Numbered from the stretch's first letter, positions 1 through 7,479 are shown. The stretch is 13,738 nucleotides of DNA from Anaerolineae bacterium (GCA_016783285.1 JADHWW010000153.1:1-13738); one strand, 5' to 3'. Notes: generated by a model not told the origin, from the sequence alone. Translations and numbers: made by a program.

Positions 1-432
1 CCCACACCTCCCCCCGCTCTCCCCACCGCGCCGTCGCTCCCGCCGCCTGCGACGTTGTCCCCCTCCTCTATTCACGGCAACGTGCACTGGATAGACGTAG
101 ACCTGGCCCACCAGACCCTCACCGCCTACGAGGGACAGACGGCAGTGCGTACAACGCTCATATCTACGGGGTTACCGCGCACGCCCACGCCCGTCGGTCT
201 GTATCGCATCTATCTCAAACTGCGCTACGACGACATGAGCGGCCCCGGCTACTACCTGCCCGATGTGCCCTACACGATGTACTTTTACCGGGGCTATGGC
301 CTGCATGGTACCTACTGGCACTCCAACTTTGGCCATCCGATGAGTCACGGCTGCGTTAACCTGCCCACGCCGGAGGCGGAATGGCTCTTTGGCTGGGCCG
401 AGGTGGGGACGCTGGTCAACGTTCATTGGTAG
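1..432 (+). CDS. L,D-transpeptidase (YkuD domain), 5'-truncated
   Basis: The reading frame is open from the first base, so the gene starts upstream of the window and only its last 143 codons are seen. The first ~18 residues are a Pro/Ala/Ser/Thr linker. After it comes a complete YkuD catalytic domain. The active-site signature is visible: a His in YGLHGTYWH (codon 304-306) followed by SHGCVNL, where the His (346-348) and the nucleophile Cys (352-354) form the family's conserved S/T-H-G-C motif. Enzymes of this family cross-link peptidoglycan stem peptides (3-3 links) or attach proteins, outside the cytoplasmic membrane. The linker suggests an upstream anchor or binding domain that cannot be seen. 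A TTG at 55 could be mistaken for a start, but it lies inside the linker with no ribosome site. It converges on the amidase gene, with 48 bases between stops. Confidence 0.92.
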   Translation, partial: PTPPPALPTAPSLPPPATLSPSSIHGNVHWIDVDLAHQTLTAYEGQTAVRTTLISTGLPRTPTPVGLYRIYLKLRYDDMSGPGYYLPDVPYTMYFYRGYGLHGTYWHSNFGHPMSHGCVNLPTPEAEWLFGWAEVGTLVNVHW

Positions 433-450
433 ATTGGCAAACTGGATGAG

Positions 451-477
451 AATCTGCCCTCTTATCTCCCAGATTTT
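451..477. terminator. Weak inverted repeat between convergent genes
   Basis: AATCTG (451-456) pairs with CAGATT (470-475), with a 13-base loop and two further T's (TTTT in all at 474-477). It sits between the stop codons of the convergent transpeptidase and amidase genes, where a bidirectional terminator would be expected. The stem is short and the loop long, so this is only a weak candidate. Confidence 0.22.
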
Positions 478-480
478 ATG

Positions 481-1398
481 CTATGGTCTCTCATCCTCGA
501 TGAAGCAAACAATGCCGTCCACGATGCCCTGAGCCACCAGATCGGCTCGTTGGGTGAGCATGTGGCGGTCGTTAAACATGAAGCCGGTCTCGATGATGGC
601 ACCAGGTGTCTGGTTGTTAATCTCGTAGAAACTATGGTAGTAGAGCATGTCGTAAGTGATGCTGTTGGCGTGAAAATACATCCCGGTGCGAGCGGCGTAG
701 CACTGCGCTAGGCAAGCGACCAGCCGACTCTCCGCCTCCGGCACCAGGCTATCCTCAACACTGGCGACCTTAAACCCACTGGCCGGCGGGGTGGCATTGG
801 GGTAGGCCACGCAGGAATCGGCATGGATGGAGACGAGCGCATCGGCTCGGTAGTCCTCCAGGTGCGGATCGTACTCCGCCAGCAGGTCAGTCTGGTAACC
901 GAGTGCCCGCAGGGTGTAGACGACCCGTTGGGCGACGTCAAGGTTGATCTCGACTTCAGTCAGGCCATCGGGGCACATGGCTCCCTTGTCGTTTTCCCAG
1001 TGACCGGCGACGATGCCGACGTGTGGAGTGGCAGCGGATTGGCCAGCAGATGGGGTAGCAGATGGAGCAGCGAACGGTAGCGGATTGGTAGGTGGGGTGG
1101 CTGACGGAGCAGCAGACAGTAGCGGGTCGGCAAGTGGAGTGGCGGATGGAGCAGTGAATGGGAGCGGATTGGCGGGTGGCGTAGCGGATAGAGCAAGGAG
1201 CGGCGTGGCCTCCGGCGCGAGCATGACCGGCAGCCTCGGCCCCCACATCCCGTAGACCATCGCACCGATGGCGGCCATGCAGGAGATGATGACGACCAGC
1301 CGCGAGGCATTGGGGGCAGCACCGATGGACTCTTCATACGCGGTTGACGCGTGCCTGCTCTTCGCGGCTGATGCGTGACTGCTCTTCTGGCGTGCCAT
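481..1398 (-). CDS. Membrane-anchored N-acetylmuramoyl-L-alanine amidase (Amidase_3)
   Basis: The product has 305 aa. Residues 1-33 are basic and probably cytoplasmic, 34-53 form one membrane segment without a clear cleavage site, and 54-124 are a Pro/Ala/Ser/Thr linker built from 14-residue repeats. Residues ~126-302 are an Amidase_3 domain. The zinc ligands fit His133 (IVAGHW), Glu148 (DGLTEVEINL) and His192 (SIHADS); Glu270 (AIIETGF) fits the catalytic glutamate. This family cuts the amide bond between N-acetylmuramic acid and the stem peptide, here probably on the outer face of the membrane. All four key residues are present, so it should be active. The ATG has GGGGAGAG five bases upstream and its own promoter. 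It faces the L,D-transpeptidase tail-to-tail, and its linker is similar in style, suggesting both act in the wall layer. Confidence 0.9.
   Translation of the reverse strand: MARQKSSHASAAKSRHASTAYEESIGAAPNASRLVVIISCMAAIGAMVYGMWGPRLPVMLAPEATPLLALSATPPANPLPFTAPSATPLADPLLSAAPSATPPTNPLPFAAPSATPSAGQSAATPHVGIVAGHWENDKGAMCPDGLTEVEINLDVAQRVVYTLRALGYQTDLLAEYDPHLEDYRADALVSIHADSCVAYPNATPPASGFKVASVEDSLVPEAESRLVACLAQCYAARTGMYFHANSITYDMLYYHSFYEINNQTPGAIIETGFMFNDRHMLTQRADLVAQGIVDGIVCFIEDERP
1063..1188 (-). repeat. Three tandem 42-bp units encoding the amidase linker
   Basis: Three in-frame 42-bp units (1063-1104, 1105-1146, 1147-1188) encode 14-residue repeats: SATPPANPLPFTAP, SATPLADPLLSAAP and SATPPTNPLPFAAP. 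A degenerate partial copy is visible at about 1033-1062 with a 3-base difference in length. The unit length is a multiple of three, so copy number can change without a frameshift. The repeat forms the spacer between the membrane anchor and the amidase domain. Confidence 0.85.
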
Positions 1399-1416
1399 GT
1401 TTCTCTCCCCACGTAT

Positions 1417-1445
1417 ATCTTACCCTGGAATGAGAGGGAAGTCAA
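1417..1445 (-). promoter_or_regulatory. Sigma-70-type promoter of the amidase gene
   Basis: On the - strand, TTGACT (1445-1440) and TAAGAT (1422-1417) are separated by exactly 17 bases. The predicted transcription start, near 1410, falls at the edge of GGGGAGAG (1410-1403), which is the ribosome site for the ATG at 1398. The 5' leader would therefore be only about 12 bases. The boxes were read by eye. Confidence 0.65.
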
Positions 1446-1486
1446 TTGCCTCACACGCCCTTCCCTGTGAGCGTATAACGCTGCCG

Positions 1487-1515
1487 TTGACGAGAGTACG
1501 CACTCGTGATACAAT
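1487..1515 (+). promoter_or_regulatory. Extended -10 promoter driving the glycan operon
   Basis: TTGACG (1487-1492) and TACAAT (1510-1515) are separated by 17 bases, and TGA directly before the -10 box makes an extended -10 (TGN). The expected transcription start is about 1521-1523, only 2-4 bases before the ATG at 1525, so the first gene's message would be nearly leaderless. An inverted repeat, ACGAG (1490-1494) with CTCGT (1503-1507), overlaps the -35 box and spacer and could be a repressor site; this last point is speculative. Confidence 0.65.
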
Positions 1516-1524
1516 GAAGTGCAG

Positions 1525-2502
1525 ATGAAACTCATCATCCAAATCCCCTGCTACAACGAAGAAGCCACCCTCCCTCAGACGGTGCGAGACCTCCCCCGCG
1601 CGCTTCCTGGCGTTGACGAGATCGAGTACCTGGTGGCGGACGACGGCAGCACCGACCGCACGGCCGAGGTGGCACAGGAATTGGGGGTGCATTACGTCGT
1701 CCGCCTGAAGCAGCATCAGGGGTTGGCCTATGTCTTCCTGGCCGGGTTGGAGGCGGCGCTGGCCGCCGGTGCCGACGTTATCGTCAACACAGATGCCGAC
1801 AACCAGTACCGGGGGGAGGACGTCGGCCGACTACTCCAGCCGATCCTGGAGGGGCGAGCCGACATCGTCGTCGGCGACCGGGGGGTGGCGGCGCTGGCCC
1901 ATTTCTCGCCCCTCAAACGCTTGCTGCAGCGCTGGGGCAGTTGGGTGATGCAGCGAGCCGCTGGGATCGCCATCCCCGATGCCACCAGTGGTTTCCGGGC
2001 CTTCACCCGCGAGGCGGCGCTACGCCTGACCGTCCTCAGCGACTATACCTATACGCTGGAGACACTCATCCAGGCTGGCGCCCGCCGGATGGCGGTTGCC
2101 TACGTCCCGGTGCGCACCAACCCCCACACCCGCCAGTCGCGCCTGATACGCAGTATTCCCGCCTTTCTGGTTCTCTCAATTGTCACTATCCTCCGCTTCT
2201 ACATAATGTACCGTCCCCTGCGGGTCTTTATGACTATGGGAGGAGGGTTGATCGCCGGCGGCATAGTACTGGGCCTGCGCTTCCTGTACTTCTTCTGGCA
2301 GAGAGGAGGCGCGGCTGGTAACGTCCAGTCCCTGATCCTGGCGGCCATACTGACCATCGTCGGCTTCCAGGTCTGCCTGATAGGCCTGATCGCCGACCTG
2401 GTACGGCTTAATCGTAAGATGCTGGAGGAGACACTGTATCGGGTGCGGCGGATGCGACTGGAGGGCCGAGACACGTATGAGGAGAAGACCCCCAAGCAAT
2501 GA
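1525..2502 (+). CDS. GT2 glycosyltransferase with C-terminal membrane helices
   Basis: The product has 325 aa from the ATG at 1525. A GT-A domain fills residues ~1-205: IQIPCYNEE at the N-terminus, the nucleotide-binding VADDGSTD (~37-44) and the metal-binding NTDADNQY (~88-95, with a DXD-like DAD). DATSGFRAF (~152-160) is typical of the dolichyl/polyprenyl-phosphate glycosyltransferase (DPM1/GtrB-like) group. Two or three hydrophobic segments follow (~213-228, 236-254, 268-292), then a charged tail. By family this enzyme moves a sugar from a nucleotide donor to a polyprenyl phosphate at the inner membrane face, supplying a donor for GT-C enzymes; the next gene is such a candidate. A GTG at 1519 is in frame, but it lies upstream of the predicted transcription start, so ATG 1525 is preferred. 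The stop overlaps the next start (ATGA). Confidence 0.88.
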   Translation: MKLIIQIPCYNEEATLPQTVRDLPRALPGVDEIEYLVADDGSTDRTAEVAQELGVHYVVRLKQHQGLAYVFLAGLEAALAAGADVIVNTDADNQYRGEDVGRLLQPILEGRADIVVGDRGVAALAHFSPLKRLLQRWGSWVMQRAAGIAIPDATSGFRAFTREAALRLTVLSDYTYTLETLIQAGARRMAVAYVPVRTNPHTRQSRLIRSIPAFLVLSIVTILRFYIMYRPLRVFMTMGGGLIAGGIVLGLRFLYFFWQRGGAAGNVQSLILAAILTIVGFQVCLIGLIADLVRLNRKMLEETLYRVRRMRLEGRDTYEEKTPKQ

Positions 2503-4967
2503 AGCGTCGCTGGACTGGGATCCTTCTGGCAGCGATGGCCCTGCTGCTAATCTGCTGCCCCGACTTCGTGGACAGGGATCAGTTGAAAGTCGAACGGGGG
2601 GCCGAGGTGACGTTGGAGCCTGGCCACCCGGTGGGCCAGACCTTCGTCGCCCGCCATGCCGGGCTCAACGGCGTGGAGGTTTGGCTGGAACCCAGGCAGG
2701 GCGGGCAAGGGGAGATCCACCTACACCTCCGAGCCGACCCGCAGTCAGAGGAAAACCTGGTAACGGCGGTGTTGTCACTGGCGCAGGTCACGGTCCCCGG
2801 CTTCTACCGTCTCTCTTTTACCCCCCTGCACGATTCTCATAGCCGTTACTATTATGCGTTTCTGGAGACGACAGGAGAGGAGAGTGTCCAGGTCGGCGCA
2901 GGACCGGGCAATGCCTATCTGGACGGGGCGCTCTACCGCGACAACCGGCCGCTGAACGGGCAGGCAGCCTTCCGACTGGTCTACTCCACCCAGCACGTGC
3001 TGCTGGACTTGGGGCAGGCGGCAGTGGGCGGGCTGGGGCTACTGGGAGTGGCGGGGCTCCTTTATGTAGTGCCGGGATGGGCACTGCTGGCGTGGCTCTG
3101 GCCTGGGGAGCGACTCTCGTGGGCCGAGAGGTTGGGCCTCGCCGCTGGGCTGAGCCTGGCGCTGTATCCGCTCTTGTTCCTCTGGACCGACCTGGTGGGA
3201 TTGCACCTGGGGCCACTGTATGCCTGGCTTCCCGCCGTTGGCGGGCTGGCGGCGCTGGCCTGGCGCCACCGGGCCTGGCGACCTCGGAAGGGATGGGAGG
3301 CGCTGCGGCAGTGGGTGCGTTCGGAAGCCCTCTGGCCCGACCTGGCGTTGCTGATCGTGATGGGGCTGATCTTCGGCGTGCGGCTGCTGGTGGTGCGCAC
3401 GCTGGACGCGCCAATGTGGGGCGATTCTTACCAGCATACGATGATCGCCCAGTTGATGGTGGATCACGGTGGGCTGTTTGATTCGTGGGAGCCGTATGTG
3501 CCCTACCGCAGTCTCACCACCCACTTCGGCTTCCCGGCTGCGGTGGCCCTCTTTTCCTGGACGACCGGGATGGAAAGTGTCCGGGCTGCGCTACTGGTCG
3601 GACAACTCATCAACGGACTGGCCGTCCTCACGCTTTACCCTTTGGCTGTGCGCCTCGCCGATAGCAACCGTTGGGCTGGCGTAGGGGCCGTGCTGGCGGC
3701 AGGTCTCCTCTCCCCAGTGCCTGCCTGTTACGTCAACTGGGGGCGTTATGCTCAATTGGCCGGTCAGGCCGTCTTGCCGGCAGCCCTCTGGCTGCTGTGG
3801 GAGGCTGTCCAGAGCGACGACGCAGCCTGGAAAACGGCGTCGCTCGCCGGAGTCACGGTGACGGGGATGACGCTTGCCTACTACCGGATGCCGTTCTACT
3901 ACGTTCCTTTTGTCCTGGCATGGTTGGTCGGCTGGGGACTGCCCCATTGGGGAATGAACACCCGGTGTTGGCTGAGTGGGTTCGCGCGCCTGGCTCTGAT
4001 AGCCGGTATAACGTTGCTGCTCTTCTTGCCCTGGGGATTCCACATTGCCGGTGGTCGCCTGGCGACGGCGCTAGGAGCAGGCATCGCCGCCGGGTCGCCA
4101 CTTGATCACGTGCTGGCGGATTACCAGGTCTGGCGCAGTGTTGCTGTCTACGTGCCGTGGCCGTTGCTGATCGCGAGTCTGGCCGCATTGGCCTGGAGCC
4201 TGGTGCGGAGACGCTGGGTCATCGCCTCGGTCGGCCTGTGGGTGTTGGGATTGGCCTCGCTGGTGGCTGGCCGTCTGATCCGCCTCCCTGGTGCAAATAT
4301 GATGCAGAACTTTGCTGTCCTGATTGCCCTCTATATCCCAGCCAGCCTGCTGGTTGGCTGGCTGATAGGCCAGATAGCCATGCTGTCGGGACGATGGGCG
4401 GGGAAGGCCGGGCAGTGGATGCTGGGAGTGGCTGTTGTTGCCATAGCCATGTGGGCAGCCGCAGGGCAGATAGGGATTGTGCAGCCCTCTTACGTGATGG
4501 TGACCAGGCCGGACATGAGGGCGATGGTCTGGATCCGGGAGAATACACCGCCGGAGGCTCGTTTCCTGGTGGAAGCATTCCGCATCTACGGAGGGCGTTC
4601 GGCCGTCGGTGGCGACGCCGGATGGTGGATCCCACTGCTGGCGAGGCGAGAGAACACCATGCCCCCTCAGTATGCTCTGCTGAACGAGGTTCCTGCGGAT
4701 GCGCAGTACACACAGAATGTCGTGAACCTGGTGGCGCACCTGGAGACAGCCTCACCAGTCTCGCCGGAGGGAGTACAGATGCTGTGCAACTGGGGCATAA
4801 CCCACGTCTACATTGGTCAGGGGCAAGGGGAAGTGGGCGTCGGCGCGGTGCAACTTTTCTCCCCCGATGTCCTGGCGGCCAGCCCCGTTTTCAGCCAGGT
4901 ATATCAGCAGGACCGGGTGTACATCTTTGCCCTGAATCCCCAGGCGTGTGGAGCAGGCAGCCGGTGA
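2499..4967 (+). CDS. Polytopic GT-C-like membrane protein with N-terminal beta domain
   Basis: The product has 822 aa. Residues ~7-20 are a membrane segment or signal anchor, followed by a soluble, beta-rich stretch (~25-165; GQTFVARHAGLNGVEVWLE) that resembles a carbohydrate-binding or jelly-roll fold. About ten or more hydrophobic segments follow from ~172 to ~660, then a soluble tail (~665-822). After a membrane helix, LDAPMWGDSYQH (302-313) sits in an extracytoplasmic loop and has the acidic/GDxxxH character of the first loop of GT-C transferases, which use polyprenyl-phosphate sugars. The tail begins RAMVWIRENTPPEARFL, a phrase common in the C-terminal domain of such proteins. The exact family and substrate are not recognised. 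AGGAGA (2480-2485) lies 13 bases upstream, and coupling to the previous gene by ATGA makes reinitiation likely. An alternative is a membrane protein of unknown activity that shares the GT-C fold. Confidence 0.75.
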   Translation: MKRRWTGILLAAMALLLICCPDFVDRDQLKVERGAEVTLEPGHPVGQTFVARHAGLNGVEVWLEPRQGGQGEIHLHLRADPQSEENLVTAVLSLAQVTVPGFYRLSFTPLHDSHSRYYYAFLETTGEESVQVGAGPGNAYLDGALYRDNRPLNGQAAFRLVYSTQHVLLDLGQAAVGGLGLLGVAGLLYVVPGWALLAWLWPGERLSWAERLGLAAGLSLALYPLLFLWTDLVGLHLGPLYAWLPAVGGLAALAWRHRAWRPRKGWEALRQWVRSEALWPDLALLIVMGLIFGVRLLVVRTLDAPMWGDSYQHTMIAQLMVDHGGLFDSWEPYVPYRSLTTHFGFPAAVALFSWTTGMESVRAALLVGQLINGLAVLTLYPLAVRLADSNRWAGVGAVLAAGLLSPVPACYVNWGRYAQLAGQAVLPAALWLLWEAVQSDDAAWKTASLAGVTVTGMTLAYYRMPFYYVPFVLAWLVGWGLPHWGMNTRCWLSGFARLALIAGITLLLFLPWGFHIAGGRLATALGAGIAAGSPLDHVLADYQVWRSVAVYVPWPLLIASLAALAWSLVRRRWVIASVGLWVLGLASLVAGRLIRLPGANMMQNFAVLIALYIPASLLVGWLIGQIAMLSGRWAGKAGQWMLGVAVVAIAMWAAAGQIGIVQPSYVMVTRPDMRAMVWIRENTPPEARFLVEAFRIYGGRSAVGGDAGWWIPLLARRENTMPPQYALLNEVPADAQYTQNVVNLVAHLETASPVSPEGVQMLCNWGITHVYIGQGQGEVGVGAVQLFSPDVLAASPVFSQVYQQDRVYIFALNPQACGAGSR

Positions 4968-7420
4968 GACACCACACCGCTGCCTGGAAGAGGCTCCTGC
5001 TTTGGGTCGCCCTCAGCGCTGGGCTGGCTGCCTTCCTGGAAGGGCTACGCCTGGTGATGGGGGCCTCCTATTCGTGGGGCGGTCTGGCGGCTCGTTGGGC
5101 ATTCGTTGCTGGCTTGCTGTTCGCTGTCCGATGGACGCAGCCTTATCCCGTCGGGGGGGCGCTCTATGTCTGGCCCTGGCCGGGGGTGCTGGTCGCTGGC
5201 GTGGGGGCAGTGGCGACACTGGCGTACGCGGTGACCGGGGCCACCTGGGCAGCCTGGGTCGTGCTGGGCGTTCTGTACGTATTGCTCCTGGGGCTGGATA
5301 CGGCACTGGCGAGCGGACGGAGTGTCCTCTGGCGTTGGGGAGTGCATGGCCTGCTGGCCCTGGCCGGAGGAATGATCCCTGTTGTCGTCTCCCAGGTAGA
5401 ATCCCACTTCGCTGGCGAGGAGTTCTTCGTCGCGCTGCAGGCGTTGGCGTTGAGTCTCTTCTGGGGCCTGCTGCTAGGGGCGCGGGGCTTGCTTGTTTTG
5501 CGGGAGTCGACGTTGGCACGGCGGGGCCTCCGCTTTGACCGGCGCTGGTCCACCGTGGCGCTTATCTTGGCCCTCTGCGCTGGGCTGTGCGTAACAGTGC
5601 GCGCCTACCAGCGCAGTTTCTACCCTCCCCAGGCCCCGGCTTACGAGGGCATCTCCCCCTCGACCCCTTTCCTCTGTAGCGAGGTGCAGCCTGACTCACA
5701 GACCTTCGACGGCGATGAAGTCTTCCGTCGCCTGCTGGCGCGTGTGGAGGCCAACCCCCACAAGAGGCCGCTGGAATATGGCATGCTGGCGTTGGGCACC
5801 GGCGAGCAGCGTTGGGCCCAGGCCTTCCGCGAAAGCCTCCTGAGCGAGGCCACCGAGGGCCGCTTCACCGGTCCGGCCCACAGCGTAAAATCGGTACAAC
5901 ACGAAGCAGCCTTGCGAGCCTACTATCTGCCCCGTGTCCACGCCGCGTTCCCCGATCTTTTCTCAGAGGACGACCTGACCCTGTTGTGGGAGTGGTTCGC
6001 GGCCATCAACCGCCGGGCGCTGACGGTGGAGTGGGTAGACTGGATGTACGGACTGGCCTTCGCCAAATGGCCGGAGGGGCCCTACGAAAACCAGGAGAAC
6101 GGCGCTGGCCTATTGGCCTTGCTGGAGTCTGAGGGGTTGGCCGCACCTGATCTTTCGCCGGCTAATCGGGATTACCTGGAGCGCAACCGGCGTGGCTGGG
6201 TCGCCCGTTTTCGCAACACTGACGACGCTTTCATCTACCAGCCGGAGTGGATCAACAACGCCTATTTTCAGTCGTTCTACACCGGAAAGGCCCCGGAGGA
6301 CAGCGTGCGGCTCTCCTTCGAGTGGCTGTTGCTCCAGGCTCTGCCTGACGGAGCGCCATTGCGATATAACCACCCGGCCCGTCCCCCCCTGGCTGGCATC
6401 GCTTATCTAGGAGCATATCTATTGGAGGATCCCCGCTACGTCTGGTTGGCCGGCCGGGCGTTGGCAGATGCAGAAGCACAAGCAATGTACCTGTTCGCCC
6501 AGCCGGGCGTCGAGCGGCCCGTCTCTCTGACAGGCCGCTCTCCCAGCCGGGGCTCCTGCCTACTGTACGGCGACTCCGGCCTGCCCAACCAAGTGGGGCC
6601 ACTAGCGCCGGACAAGATTGTCTTTCGAGACGGCTGGTCGCCGGATTCGGCTTACCTGCTGCTCAACCTGCGCTTCACCGGATGGCATCGCTACAAGGCG
6701 ACCAACACAGTCACGCTGTTGTACCAGAACGGCCCTCTCGCTGCCGACGCGCTGGACGATGAGCCTTTCACCTGGCTGCCGGTGGGCCGCAGCGTTTTTC
6801 GCGACAAGCGCATTCCCCGCGAGAACCTCAATGGCCTGCTGATAGAGCGTAGCGGGATGAGTGCTGTCCTATACGCATTGACCGGCGTCGGCGGCCCGTG
6901 GGCGCAGGACCCGCCGTACTATGCCGAAGTTGTTGCCTTTGAGACAGGAGATGAACTGGACTGGTCTCACACCCGGCTGGTGGACTGGCGGGGCTGGCAG
7001 CACGACCGGTGGGTCTATTTCTACCACAACGGAGGTCCCATCGTCATGGTGGATGAGGCGGAGGGGCCAGCGGAAGCCCAGGCGGCGCTGGCGTGGCATC
7101 TTGCCGGCGAGAGGATCGTAGAGCCTGTCCTGAGCGAAGCCGAAGGAGGCCGGCGCATCCGGCTGCGGGGTGGTGATGACCCGGCAGAGGTGCTTCTTGT
7201 GCCTGTGGGCTCCGAGGGACAGGTCGAAATAATAAAGGATGGTGATTCCGGCCTGCGTGTGGTATACTATGCCCCGGCCGATGGTCGGCTGCGTTTGGTG
7301 ACGCTGTTCTTGCCGGGGCGCTGGGCGGGGGCAGAAGCAGAGTTTGATGTAGAAGAACAGACTTTGTGGATTACGCGTGGGCAATCCCGTATCATCTTGC
7401 CGGTGCGTTTGGCAAAGTGA
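4964..7420 (+). CDS. Membrane protein fused to heparinase II/III-like domain
   Basis: The product has 818 aa from a GTG that overlaps the previous stop (GTGA). The frame stays open back to 4157, but that extension is an out-of-frame reading of the preceding gene. Residues ~10-213 hold about seven hydrophobic segments (10-30, 42-56, 73-90, 94-112, 124-143, 155-173, 197-213). Residues ~240-515 are helix-rich, with aromatic patches (VEWVDWMYGLAFAKW, EWINNAYFQSFY) like an alpha/alpha toroid. Residues ~548-815 are beta-rich; KIVFRDGWSPDSAYLLLNLR followed by GWHRYKATNT and a YQNGPLAAD strand resembles the start of the heparinase II/III C-terminal sandwich (usual GHGHAD region). Such enzymes are polysaccharide lyases, but the usual motif is altered here, so activity is uncertain. 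Translational coupling to the GT-C-like gene suggests a shared glycan substrate. Residues 721-728 (PVLSEAEG) come from a dispersed repeat. Confidence 0.72.
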   Translation: MRHHTAAWKRLLLWVALSAGLAAFLEGLRLVMGASYSWGGLAARWAFVAGLLFAVRWTQPYPVGGALYVWPWPGVLVAGVGAVATLAYAVTGATWAAWVVLGVLYVLLLGLDTALASGRSVLWRWGVHGLLALAGGMIPVVVSQVESHFAGEEFFVALQALALSLFWGLLLGARGLLVLRESTLARRGLRFDRRWSTVALILALCAGLCVTVRAYQRSFYPPQAPAYEGISPSTPFLCSEVQPDSQTFDGDEVFRRLLARVEANPHKRPLEYGMLALGTGEQRWAQAFRESLLSEATEGRFTGPAHSVKSVQHEAALRAYYLPRVHAAFPDLFSEDDLTLLWEWFAAINRRALTVEWVDWMYGLAFAKWPEGPYENQENGAGLLALLESEGLAAPDLSPANRDYLERNRRGWVARFRNTDDAFIYQPEWINNAYFQSFYTGKAPEDSVRLSFEWLLLQALPDGAPLRYNHPARPPLAGIAYLGAYLLEDPRYVWLAGRALADAEAQAMYLFAQPGVERPVSLTGRSPSRGSCLLYGDSGLPNQVGPLAPDKIVFRDGWSPDSAYLLLNLRFTGWHRYKATNTVTLLYQNGPLAADALDDEPFTWLPVGRSVFRDKRIPRENLNGLLIERSGMSAVLYALTGVGGPWAQDPPYYAEVVAFETGDELDWSHTRLVDWRGWQHDRWVYFYHNGGPIVMVDEAEGPAEAQAALAWHLAGERIVEPVLSEAEGGRRIRLRGGDDPAEVLLVPVGSEGQVEIIKDGDSGLRVVYYAPADGRLRLVTLFLPGRWAGAEAEFDVEEQTLWITRGQSRIILPVRLAK
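7124..7146 (+). repeat. Dispersed SEAEG/FAQDR-type repeat inside a coding region
   Basis: The segment begins CCTGTCCTGAGCGAAGCC and ends GAAGG. In the gene's frame it reads PVLSEAEG; on the other strand it can read SFGFAQDRL. I recall these two peptides as recurrent, out-of-place strings in proteins from Chloroflexota and related metagenomes, which marks a dispersed short repeat; this is memory, not a search. Only one copy is visible in this window. It keeps the frame and falls in a loop-like, charged part of the heparinase-like domain. Confidence 0.6.
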
Positions 7421-7429
7421 GAGCACGTC

Positions 7430-7479
7430 ACCAGGACCAGGGTGGGGTGTTTGAGGTAGGCCAGTGAGATTGTCCTGGT
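7430..7479. repeat. 8-bp inverted repeat in the 74-base gap before the first GT4 gene
   Basis: ACCAGGAC (7430-7437) and GTCCTGGT (7472-7479) are perfect inverted copies 34 bases apart, in the gap between the heparinase-like gene and the first GT4 gene. The right arm ends just before the ribosome site (GAAGGTGG) of the GT4 gene. It could fold in the message and tune translation or protect the upstream mRNA. No T-run follows, so it is not a standard terminator, and no convincing promoter was found here. Confidence 0.4.

Noticed and set aside
1063..1188. CRISPR-like array
   Set aside because: The units are contiguous, with no unique spacers, and keep the amidase reading frame. They are protein repeats.
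1519..1524. GTG 1519 as start of the first GT2 gene
   Set aside because: It lies 4 bases after the -10 box, before the expected transcription start. ATG 1525 fits better, although the difference is only two codons.
960..1538. 192-codon open frame on the - strand
   Set aside because: It overlaps the amidase gene in another frame. Its Leu/Arg/Pro/His-rich repeats are the amidase linker repeat read out of frame.
4157..4963. Upstream extension of the heparinase-like gene to 1087 codons
   Set aside because: This part lies wholly within the GT-C-like gene in another frame, and its residues are low-complexity Gly/Arg/Pro typical of a shifted reading of GC-rich DNA. GTG 4964, overlapping the stop, is the natural start.
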